From Ctenosaura bakeri (lineage: Eukaryota; Chordata; Lepidosauria; Squamata; Iguanidae), in NCBI GenBank assembly GCA_948474755.1, contig CAOLHI010000560.1:1-64000 (forward strand): a stretch of 64,000 nt of DNA, given 5' to 3'. Under the pieces are notes generated by a model. It saw nothing but the letters and a program-made list of their open reading frames with translations, ran no database searches and was not told where the DNA came from. A program made the translations under genes and the position numbers. Below, piece by piece: positions 1 to 9,176 of this stretch. The first letter of the stretch is position 1. Every line of letters begins with the position of its first letter.

Positions 1-221
1 TCAGGCTCCTCTAGTGCTTTCCCACCAGGCAGGGAAAGACGGGGAAATGCCCAGCATGCCTCCTCTCCCCTCCCCCCAGCGCAGGGGTCTCAGAAGCACT
101 GCTCCCATTGGCTGTGAGGCCACCATCTTTTAAAAGGGGGGCAGGATTGAGGAGCAGTGACCCCTGTGAAATGGTCGTTCGACCGCCAAAGGGGTCCCAA
201 CCCCCAGGTTGAGAACCACTG
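1..221. mobile_element. hAT-like non-autonomous element, 3' part, cut by window edge
   Basis: A GC-richer block that ends in AGGTTGAGAACCACTG at 206-221, the reverse of the CAGTGGTTCTCAACC terminus common to many vertebrate hAT/Charlie elements. A complete element with related ends lies at 17234-17504. The left end is outside the window, so length and target-site duplication cannot be checked. The base after it begins a family A MITE terminus, which suggests this copy inserted into that MITE. Confidence 0.6.
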
Positions 222-240
222 GTCTAGTGCAAAAATGGCC
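222..240. mobile_element. Terminal remnant of family A palindromic MITE
   Basis: These 19 bases match the right terminus of the family A MITE (CTAGTGC, a few bases, AAATGGCC) seen complete at 703-894. They abut the hAT-like end at 221, so the MITE appears to have been interrupted by the hAT-like element. Confidence 0.5.
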
Positions 241-702
241 TGTGATACTATGTATTGATACTGCACTAAAATAAACTCATTTAGCTATGATATTGACTGC
301 AGTGCATTTAGTTCCTTTTTCCCATTTAGTGCCAGTTTTCAGTGCAGAGTCCCCAGGTTAGATAGGGTGCAGGCCTTCTCTTCCGTTAGTGGTTGTATAG
401 AGGAGGAATTGTCAACAGGTATTCCTTGTATGACAAGCCAAACCTGTGAAAGTCTTTCCTTTGTACAACCATTAAAAGAAAAGAGCCCTGTCTTTTATTT
501 CACCTAGCAACCTTATTTAAGTGGTGAATTGTGATGTTAACTTTTTCAATAATTTGGGACATTGCATACAGTCTGCCAGCAAAACTTTGGCCTCCCTGGC
601 TGTACCTGCAGAAATTACACCTGTTAAAGGTATAAAACAAAAATATTAAACATGTAAAGTCCTATTGTCTTTTACATTTGGCATCTCTGATAGTCACTTT
701 TA
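241..702. other. No feature recognised
   Basis: AT-rich unique-looking DNA. I see no coding signal or known repeat. Confidence 0.4.
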
Positions 703-894
703 GGCCATTTCCGCACTAGCCTGTTATAGCGCTATTAATCCACTTTCAACATTCTATGGAATCCTAGGGTTTGCAGTTTAGGGAGTGGCCTTTGAGGCCA
801 CTTTGAGGCCGCTCCCTAAACTGCAAACCCCAGGATTCCATAGGATGTTGAAAGTGGAATAATGGCGCTACAACAGGCTAGTGCAGAAATGGCC
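703..894. mobile_element. Family A palindromic MITE, complete, TSD TTA
   Basis: A 192-bp near-perfect palindrome. The left arm starts GGCCATTTCCGCACTAG and the right arm ends CTAGTGCAGAAATGGCC. The arms share internal blocks such as CCACTTTCAAC and GGAATCCTAGGGTTTGC. It is flanked by TTA on both sides (700-702 and 895-897), which fits a 3-bp target-site duplication. It has no coding capacity. A transcript would fold into a long hairpin. Confidence 0.8.
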
Positions 895-2401
895 TTAAAA
901 ACCCTTATATTTTCCAGCATTCCCTGGAATGGGAAAATAACAAATAAGAAAGGATGGATCAACTTCTGGCCATGTGGAACTAAAATATCATTGCCCAGTG
1001 AAGTAGAGTTGCTTTTTAACTAACAACTGTTGCTACCACATCACAGTTCTTTACTCAAAAATTTTGTTTTCTTTAATGTTTGCTTGTTTTTAAAAGAAGT
1101 GTGAAGCATCCATTTTAGCAGGTATCACCTGTAACATTACTTCTGTTAAGACATTTTCTGTTCATCTTTAATATTATTATATTTAATATTACCTCTTCCT
1201 TTAAGTGAGGGGTGAGAATCACGAAGCACCCCAAAGGATGTTGGACTCCATTGTCAGCAGTCCCACCATCTGGATGGCCACACCTGTGCTTTACTGAATA
1301 TTAAGACCAATATATAGGGTAACTTCCAATAACAGGAAAACTTGTACACAGCTAGGATTGCCAGAATGAAAATGGGAGTTGGTTCCTGTGCCTTTAATGA
1401 TTTTACAGGAGAAGGAATTTCAGCAAATGTTGCTTGTTACCTTGCTGCATAACAAACAGCAGCTGCTGAAACGCCCTTTTCTACCCAACCGTTCCACACA
1501 GGAACTGGCAACTCTGGTGCTGTGTTCTTTTCTACCTTACACAGGAACCTGTTGTGATATCCTCAGTGGATGATACACTAGACACCATGCAACGTTTGCA
1601 ATTCAGGGGCTAATCATCTCTCAGACATACAGATGCCTATCTTCATATCCAGCATTTTAAACGTGTACTCCATTCTCGCATGCCCTTTTCTAAAAGATAA
1701 GGGTTGATATATACAAATGAGTACATTATAAAGCATTTTTTTAAAAGAAAAGAGAAAGATAAGGACTTCCCCAACAGTGAAAAGTCTGGAGAGATGAGAG
1801 TTTGCAGTTTTCTGCCATGTGATCTTTTGTTGTCAGGGAAACCAGGAGACTGTCACTCCTGCTATTTTCTGTCATTGTGTAAATCTGCCCTCACCTATAG
1901 CTTGACCATGTGAATTTAGGTTTCTTATTAGAGTGATCATTTCTGTCTCATTTGAGTTCACATTTGGATCCTGCATGGTGCATGTAAATTATTCCTACAG
2001 CAAGTAGTTTTTTTTTTCCCCTTGCAAAATGAGAGATTTCCCTTTACTACAGTACTTTCTCTTAATCTATGAGGCACTTTGCTATAAAGAAATGGTCACA
2101 CATTCTGCAAGATGTTTGTAACAGGCACTGAAATGTCTGGCTATAAGAAAGCCTGTGACATAAACATGCTTTAAAACCCAGATCTTTCATACAAATGAAA
2201 AAAAAAAAACAGATTTGTGACGCTTCATTATACCTATACTCACATTTCATATTCAGGATATATCCATTATTATAATTTTTGTTTAATTTCTGTCTTCATT
2301 TTCATCTATGCTTCTTGTGAAAAGTATCAATAATTCAAAGACATTGTGAGCCAAATTTTTCTTCAGACCTCAGTAAAACTGCTGTCACAAAAACCTTTCT
2401 G
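895..2401. other. No gene or clear repeat recognised
   Basis: AT-rich DNA with only short chance open frames (longest about 70 codons) that have no family signature or splice context. Confidence 0.4.
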
Positions 2402-2445
2402 TTTTTTCCTTCCTTCCTTTCTTTCTTTCTTCTTCCCTTTTTTTC

Positions 2446-2476
<31 letters not shown>

Positions 2477-2480
2477 TTTT
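2402..2480. repeat. Pyrimidine-rich (TTTC)n/(TTCC)n microsatellite
   Basis: About 79 bases of TTCC and TTTC units on the plus strand with almost no purines. The open frames through it, in both directions, are artefacts of the simple repeat. Confidence 0.95.
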
Positions 2481-2819
2481 GGTGAGCTTTTGGCAGTTCC
2501 CCTGGCCAGACAGGCAGGCAATTCAGGATTCCTAATTATCATTTGTACCTGGAAGGCCTTGGTTTGGTTTGGTTTGGTCATGACCAAAATCAGTCTTACC
2601 AGCTGGGACTGTTTTGTAAATCTAGGTTCACATGAGAAAGTACATATAGGTAAAGTGCTGGAAAAGTCCTGGGCTTTGGCTCTTTGACTGGGCAGCTGGA
2701 ACCATTTGATTGCTATAGTTATTAGCTATAGTTGTTGTTGTTTTTTTGCAGTTTGCTTCATTGCCTCATTTTTTTTAAAAAAATAATTGTTTAATTTTTG
2801 TTATTTTATTATTTATTTA

Positions 2820-3052
2820 TTGTCTCACACTGGGTTTGCAACCCAGTCGTCTGGGGACGTGAGGCAAGGAAGTGATTTGCCCTGGGTGGCCATGTTTTGG
2901 GGGCATCCCAGCCCGTAGCCAAGCTGCCGCACACCCTGACCATGCCCCTGTGCACTGCAGCCACGCCTCCACGCAAGTGTCCCCTCCCCTCGCACCATAA
3001 TCACGCCCCCTCCCACTTCTCTCCACACACTCCAAGCTCCACCACTGTTGCA
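2820..3052. repeat. Dispersed repeat R, copy 1
   Basis: GC-rich block whose features recur at 35479-35650: a TGCCCTGGGTG-like start, a C-rich run with several GCCACGCC/GCCATGCCC words, and an end containing TCTCCACACACTCCAAGCTCC. The two copies are clearly related but diverged. I do not recognise the family. Confidence 0.5.
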
Positions 3053-3177
3053 ACCCTACAGTTTGGCTCCCAGATTTATGCTTGCCTTACCTCTTCAACT
3101 CTTGCACTCCTGGCTTAGGTTTTGTTATAACTTTGTTTGTCCTGTTATAATATAATTTCCTAAAGCGTTATAATTAT

Positions 3178-3375
3178 ACCTTGGTTAATGAAACATACCT
3201 CTTACTGGGTATTACATCTTTAATAAAAAGAATTGGTACTGGAGGCAGAAATAACGTGAAAAGAATAGGGTTTAGATTCCTACACCATACACACACACAA
3301 AGAGCAATTCAACATGTTTCAGCAGACATTTTATTCAAAACTAGTAATATGCACATAAGTAAGGATAGGAAGAAA
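3178..3375 (+). repeat. Dispersed repeat S, copy 1
   Basis: Shares ordered words with 38866-39105: a GGTTAA start, a GGAGGCAGAAATAA-type core, AATAGGGTTTAGATTCCTACA, then TTTTATTCAAAACTAGTAATAT. A third copy lies reversed at 27340-27560. It includes the segment CAATTCAACATGTTTCAGCA. Family unknown. Confidence 0.55.
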
Positions 3376-3444
3376 ATCAGCTCATTTGAAATGTAGTGCT
3401 GGAGAAGAGTTCTACAGAGCCAGTGGACTGCTAAAAAGGCAAAT

Positions 3445-3752
3445 GAATGGTTCTAGCGCAAATCAGGCCTGAACTCTCCCTAGAAGCCAAGATAATTAAA
3501 CTGACACTTTTGCACTTTGGACATATCATGAGAAGACATGACTCACTAGAAAAGGCAGTAATGCTTGGTAAGGTGGGAGGCAGGAGGAAAAGAGGAAGAC
3601 CACATTCCAGATAGGTAGGCTCAATCAAGGAAGCCACACTCCTGAATCTGCAAGACCAGAGCGGGGCTGTTGATAGTGTGACTTGGAGGCCTCATTAATA
3701 GGGTCACCTTAAGTCAAAGCTGACTTGATGACAGTTAACAACAGCAATAGTT
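3445..3752 (+). mobile_element. Bov-B (RTE-clade) LINE 3' fragment
   Basis: The segment reads like the C-terminal end of a Bov-B open frame and its 3' end. Recognisable words include TTTGGACATATCATGAGAAG, GGAAGACCACATTCCAGATAG and TCAATCAAGGAAGCC, followed by GGGTCACCTTAAGTCAAAGC and a CAACAGCAA tail. It is 5'-truncated and carries stops. Further 3' pieces of the family are at 35330-35473 and 51668-51790. Bov-B LINEs are abundant in squamates and supply the tail used by the local SINEs. Confidence 0.75.
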
Positions 3753-4089
3753 TTAAATATGCTGCCACATTCTTGAGCTTGCAAGAGCTGAGCTTTTGAT
3801 AACTAAGCCTCTTGGAGTTCTCTCATTCATTAGGTCACAATACGGGGAGGATTACTTGATGGCAATATGCCATCTAGGCAGCAAGTAGAATTTCAAACAT
3901 TTTTTGCCACAAGCAAGGCAAGAGATTTAAAAAGGTGGTCCAATGATCACACTCTAGCATGACACCATTAACCCAAGAGCAAGAAGCAGACCACAGAAAT
4001 GACTGCTAATATTAAACAGAAGCTCCTATAGCATCATAGTCTCACAAAATGCTACTCACTAACATATTTGCATTGCTACTCACAGTGCT

Positions 4090-4176
4090 GTTGACTTTGC
4101 TATACTTTTGTAAGCTGCCCTGAGATCTCTTGATATAGGGCAGGGTATAAAAATTTTAATAAATAAATTAATAAAT
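4090..4176 (+). mobile_element. L2-like LINE 3' tail
   Basis: A short AAGCTGCCCTGAGATCT segment followed by GGGCAGGGTATAAAAATTTT and an AATAAATAAAT tail, the usual 3' end of reptilian L2-type LINE fragments. No coding part is present. Confidence 0.55.
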
Positions 4177-4329
4177 ATCGTCAAGAGACCTATATATGCC
4201 TTTCCAGAGGTTGTATTCTTTATTTTGTACATTGTTCTCATCTTTCCTAAAACAAACAAACAGCAACAACATCCTAAAAGCAGTATGTGTATATTTTCTG
4301 TTCTCTCTTTGAGTTGTTTACAAATTCAA

Positions 4330-4440
4330 GGTAATTTAGCTAGCTTTAACTGCTTTGGCAACAACCTATGGAATCCTGTGAATTTGTAATTTGGAGAGGC
4401 ACTTTATCATCGAGAATTCTAAATAATCCTTCCTCAATTC
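4330..4440. mobile_element. Left half of family B palindromic MITE, split by an insertion
   Basis: The left arm contains CTTTAACTGC and CCTATGGAATCCTG. The matching right arm lies about 800 bp away at 5240-5312 (TCCATAGGATGC, CATGGCAATTAAAG). The two halves look like one MITE interrupted by 4441-5239. Confidence 0.5.
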
Positions 4441-5239
4441 TATTGCTGCCCAACCCATGAAATGAAGAGACCACACACAGGGCTTGGGTTGAACTAGGGC
4501 AATTTATTAATGTATGCCTAATTAACATAAAGCTAGTAGTGAACTTGATCTTGAACTTGGGCTTGATTTTAGACTTCACCTTGAACTTGAATTTGAACTT
4601 ACGATCTGAGAAGGGGGGTCAACAGCATGGGTAGGCTAAGGCAAGGGGGCACCTCCAGACCTCTTCCCCAGCCCTCCTTGGGCGAGGTACCAGTCCCCGA
4701 AGCCAACCCATGAGGCTGGGATAAAACTTCAGCCGGCTCTTCTCTGGAAGGCAAGCCCCCAAACTGTAACCCCCCCATCTTGTGATGCCGTGGTAGGGGC
4801 AAGTCCCAGGCCCGCCCTAAGGACAGCATTTATCCTACACCAAAGAGTGTCACCAAAACCCTCAGACCCTCCCCTGCCACTAGCTGTGGAGATCTATTTA
4901 ATACCTAGTTAAGACACCACCCTGAAAAGCCAATTGCCCGATCCCTTGGTGCAGTATAGGGTAGGCAACCCCCCCCCAGGGGGGATTCCTACTCGGCCCC
5001 AAAGTGACCAGCAATCTTACATTGAAACCATAGGGTGTGAGGGTGGGTCGCCAGCAAACAAAGAAGCTGAGGAAGAGGTGGCGCAGTCCTAAAAGGGGTC
5101 TGCATACCCTGCCCCTCTGCTTCCCACTGTACAACCCTTTTCCTGTGGTGATTGCATGGTTTCCTCTCATGGGAGGCCAGCAAAGTGTTCCCCCCACCAT
5201 GTGTGATCACGCGGGTGGGGGGAGATGAAAACTCCCTCC
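4441..5239 (-). mobile_element. GC-rich insertion, possible LTR (minus orientation)
   Basis: About 800 bp sits between the two halves of a family B MITE and is much richer in G and C than its surroundings. On the minus strand it carries an AATAAA signal (4508-4503) about 60 bases before its end, which closes in GGGCAGCA. That layout resembles the R-U5 part of an LTR. I could not find matching TG...CA ends or a target-site duplication, so the class is open. The open frames of up to 100 codons inside it have no recognisable domain. Confidence 0.35.
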
Positions 5240-5312
5240 AAGAAGTCCATAGGATGCTCCCATGGCAATTAAAGTAGAATCATAGTGCTATAACTGTATA
5301 GTGTGAAATTGC
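5240..5312. mobile_element. Right half of split family B MITE
   Basis: Contains TCCATAGGATGCTCCCATGG and AGTGCTATAACTGTATAGTGTG, complementary to the arm at 4330-4440 and similar to the complete element at 33494-33740. Confidence 0.5.
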
Positions 5313-7167
5313 CCTGGATCTCTCTGGTCACTTCCCAACAATATTAAACACGACACTACAGTTATATGGCCTCATCTTAACCAGACAGTACAAACACAGT
5401 GGTTAACCAGATAAACAGAAAGAGTCTGCTTTTCCACAAGATGTTTTGTCCAGTGAATGGTGTGAGAGTTTCAGCTTCAGATGTTTCTGAAGTTAAATTT
5501 CAAATAGGTAAATACAGGCCACAGGCAGTGTAGAAATGTAATAGCGATTGTAGAAATTATATATTATTTTAATACACATTTAAGCATTGTCTTTTTATGA
5601 TTTTATGTAACCCCAAAGAAGGTCCTTTTTCAAAACATCCTGAGCTGTTTATCAGTAAATCATTCATCCCCTAGGCACCTTGAGACATATCTGCTGGGTT
5701 TTTTTTCTGCTGAAATTATGAAGCAGGCTATTTACTTTTGGAACTCCCTATTATATGGCCTTGCTTCAGCTTTGTTAATAAAGAGGCAGCCCTAATGGCC
5801 AATACAGAAAGGAGACACTAGAATGCAACAGCCAATCAGGTGCAAATAAGCAGCTCTGTGTCTACTGCTGGTATAATTTAAAGGCTGACGGACCAAACTC
5901 TGAATCTATTGAAAGATGAAGGCCACAGTCCTATACCTTGGATAAAATAAGCACCAGAAACTCACAGAGATTTTCCTTCTCAGTAGACACACAGAGTACT
6001 GCATCGTTAACCTGTAGCCTGTAACCAAGCAGCTATGGAAGTCAGGTGAAATATTCTAGGGGAAATTTTTTAAAAAGAAACATTTGGAAATCTGCTGATA
6101 CACAATGCCTTAAATTAGAATTTTTATTAAATTACAGTATAGTATTTTTGCCAAGCATGTTTCAGCTACTGCTGTTGCAACGGTATTGTTCCTGAGACAC
6201 TTGACATTTTCAAGTGAAAAGAGATACGGGTTGTACCTTAAACATAAACAGAGATTCTGATTAAAAGCAGAGCAAACCACTCTTTGGCTTGCCCAACAAG
6301 AATCAGAACGACAACATAAGAAAGTAATCCCCAAACTGACCAACAGTGCTGCACAAATGACGCAAGCAATCAAAAGGAAGCCAGTTATTATTGAGGCATA
6401 AGGTTTAACACAAGACTGGAATTATTTGTGGAAGTTGAGTGCGGCTTTTAAAAATTGCAGCCTGTGAAATGTGTCAAGATGATATGAAGGAAGCAAAAGG
6501 TATTTAAAAAACAGGACTGTTTGCATAGCTAGTGGTGCTGGAGAAGATTTTATACAACAGCGAATAATTTCAGATCTGAACTTCAAAAAGCCATGACAGT
6601 ACAACAGAGAACTGAGTCGCTGTAGGAGGAAGGCACAGAGAAACACCCACGTCTGAAAATACTGAAGGCACAGAATGCAAAAAATGTCAAAGTGTTCCTG
6701 GTAGCTTTGGCATAGGTTGCATACAGCTGCTCTTTTGGAAATCTGGATGTTTTTAATTAAATGTTAAGTGTGAGTTTCCTTTGTATAACATTTAATGTTA
6801 AAATAAGCTGTCATAATATTGCTTTATTGTGTATTTGTGTTTTTACAAAAGGTTAAAAGTGCCTTTTTGTATTATCAAAAGTCCTCTTTTGACTCCCTCC
6901 CTTGCCAGTGTAATTCCTTTTAAAACAATGGTGATGTGTCTATGCAGACAATTGCCATACTACTGCAGAGAAGTGGTTTGTTTTTCTGTGGGAGGAAACA
7001 GTAGGGCAGCTGCTTGTCTTGCACTTCATTGAAGAAGATGACAAAAAGGAGACAGTTTTGTATCAAATTTGCATATGCTGATTTTACATTTGTGTGGATC
7101 TAAAACACGGGTGAACAACACATTGCCTGTAGGGTATACCTGAGTATACCCCCAGGGCCTTTGCTAT
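5313..7167. other. No gene recognised
   Basis: Mostly AT-rich DNA. A CCAAT-type word at about 5830 followed by TATAATTTAAAGG near 5872 looks promoter- or LTR-like, but no ends or coding exon can be tied to it. No other repeat was recognised. Confidence 0.35.
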
Positions 7168-7532
7168 TACAGTCAGCCCTCCACATTTGCAGGTTTCATT
7201 TTTATGGATTTGATTATTCACGGATTATTTGCTGTCACCTCTGCTGCCTCCCTATGCCATATTTAATAGGGACTGCACGCCTCGTGAGACTGAGAAACTA
7301 CGAACAACACTTGTGAGTCCCTATTAAAAATGGAGGTGGCAGTAAGCCCCATCAGCCACCCATTTCTGCCTTGTGAAGGAACCCTGATGCCTCAAAGGAA
7401 TCTGTGGTGGGTTGAATATGGAATATGGTGATCATACTTTTTGTGTGTGTGTTACATATGGTTTTTCATGGTTTTTCACTTTCATGGAGGTCTTGTGCCC
7501 CTAACCCTAGCGAATGTGAAGGGATTACTGTA
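7168..7532. mobile_element. Family C MITE (TA target site, mariner-type), copy 1
   Basis: Terminal inverted repeats CAGTCAGCCCTCCACATTTGC (left) and GCGAATGTGAAGGGATTACTG (right) are flanked by TA on both sides (7168-7169, 7531-7532), as for Tc1/mariner-type elements. The interior has no transposase frame. Related copies are at 10990-11509 and 62315-62694. This copy is part of a larger duplicated unit reaching 7725. Confidence 0.7.
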
Positions 7533-7725
7533 CTTTAGCCGAACTTCAGCAACAAAACACCCACAGTCTTTGCCTTTAATCAGAACACTTCGGTATAAAA
7601 ACAGAGCACCAAGCTTCTAGTGTGGTAGCCAATCAGCACTCTTGGAAGCCTCTCAGCAGAGCTAATTGACATGCATGCTCCCTATAAGTGTACACATTTA
7701 ATGGAGATGTGCCTTGTTTAAAGGT
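7533..7725. repeat. Flank shared with 62695-62886
   Basis: About 190 bp immediately outside the family C MITE is also present, highly similar, beside the MITE at 62 kb. Shared words include CAGAACACTTCGGTATAAAA, GTGTGGTAGCCAATCAGCAC and AAGTGTACACATTTAATGGA. The MITE must have been next to this sequence before the unit was copied. Confidence 0.75.
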
Positions 7726-8531
7726 TTCTTTTTTGGTAGCAGTGCAATCATTGGAAGAGGGATTGGTGGCTCAGGCTGAGTTGGCTGGGGCATTGTGGTC
7801 CCTGGTTCCTGGATTTTGCTCACACTCAAAAAAGAGGACTGTTCTCTGGGAGACTTCCCAAGTGAGGACTGTCCTCTGTAAAGCAGGGCACATAGCCCTA
7901 CTCTGTCAATGAATTAGGGGGAATAATTCAGAAGACTTTTTCCTGCAAGGGGTCTCATTTTACCCATCACTGAGTTATCTCTTTCTATAGTGTTAGAAGA
8001 GACTGCACCCATTTTCCCTGGACAGACTGATGGCAGTTATGATGGAAGCTGTAGCCAGTTCCACAAGATGTTGAGTGGCATGGGTGTAGTGGGGAAAACA
8101 ACCTGGAAGAGCTTTATACAAGGAAGATTAGGGTGATGGGAAATTGTCCCATTATGCTAACATTCTTGCCTCTTATGCTGACTTTCTTAGCTTATTTCTT
8201 CTAGAAGCCTCTGCAACTTCAACAGATGCTAAACTTTGGCTTTCGTTGACATCATATTTTGTAACCTGGAACCTGGTTGTGTTTATCATTAGCGTGTGTT
8301 TAGTACAGCCTTGGGATGTAGGCAGGAACATGTACAATCACCTGTGAAGATGCATCTCTAACCCGTTAGACATAAACATAGAAAAGTAGTTAGCAGAATA
8401 ACCATTTTTAATCAGTTTGTTTACACAAAGAGATTAAACACAGGTGCTATCACTCAGAAACACATGTCCAGTTTGGAACAGGTGTGATTGATAGGAAGAC
8501 TGAACTGCATGTAGTCCAGAGGGGCTTTGTC
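7726..8531. other. No gene recognised
   Basis: Unique-looking DNA with only short open frames. The left end of the LTR-like element described next may lie in the second half, but no boundary could be fixed. Confidence 0.35.
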
Positions 8532-8776
8532 TATAAAAACCTCTGCAGAGTTGTCCTGCGAGTGCCCAGTGAAGACCAGAAGAGCCAGCTCCGGGGCCCC
8601 AACAGCTGACTGGAGATGTGAGTTGCTTGCGCAGAGAAGCTTGCTTTAGGTAGAGAGTTGACTTCATTTAACATCTGTTAAGTTTTTCCTGGTGTTTAAT
8701 AAATATATCACTCTATTAACCTACTGATGAATTTTTGTTGTCTCCCTATGACCTTGTGCACTTCATACACTCTCAG
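8532..8776 (+). promoter_or_regulatory. LTR-like promoter/polyadenylation module
   Basis: A TATAAAA box at 8532-8538 is followed 166 bp later by AATAAA at 8698-8703, then about 70 bases of T-rich sequence. That spacing is usual for the R and U5 parts of a retroviral or Gypsy-type LTR in plus orientation. No TG...CA ends or target-site duplication could be fixed, and no coding region adjoins it. A small host promoter or chance arrangement remains possible. Confidence 0.35.
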
Positions 8777-8850
8777 CCCCAGAAATCCCATAGTAGGGTC
8801 ACCTTAGAGTCTTCATAAGTCAGAAATGACTTGAAGGCACACAACATCAC
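8777..8850 (+). mobile_element. tRNA-derived SINE, 3' fragment
   Basis: Only the tail survives: a GGGTCACCTTAGAGTC segment, then CATAAGTCAGAAATGACTTG and AAGGCACACAACATCA. This matches the end of the fuller SINE copies at 14968-15142 and 33862-34090 (reverse). Confidence 0.7.
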
Positions 8851-9005
8851 CGAAAGGAAAAGAAAAGAACAAACCTCCTTTGGTGTATTGTGGTTTAAAA
8901 CATGGGGGATGGAGAATGTGTTGTTTTCCTAAAACATAAGAATGAACACTAGAGTGTGAAATATTCTTTTATTGGTATTGATTAGCAGTGCAGTCCTAAC
9001 TCAAA

Positions 9006-9176
9006 GGCCATTTCCGCACTACACTCTTATAGCATGATTATTCCACTTTCAACATCGTATGGAATCCTAGGGTTTGCAGTTTCAGGAGGGGCCCTCCCGA
9101 AACTGCAAACCCCAGGATTCCATAGGGTGTTGAAAGTGGAATAATCACGCTATAAGAGTATAGTGCAGAAATGGCC
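9006..9176. mobile_element. Family A palindromic MITE, complete, TSD AAA
   Basis: A 171-bp palindrome starting GGCCATTTCCGCACTAC and ending TAGTGCAGAAATGGCC, with AAA on both sides (9003-9005, 9177-9179). The centre is a tight GCCCTCCCGAAACTGC turn. Nearly perfect arms suggest a recent copy. Confidence 0.85.

Noticed and set aside
4898..5200. 100-codon minus-strand open frame in the GC-rich insert
   Set aside because: High GC lengthens open frames; overlapping frames on both strands exist and none is recognisable.
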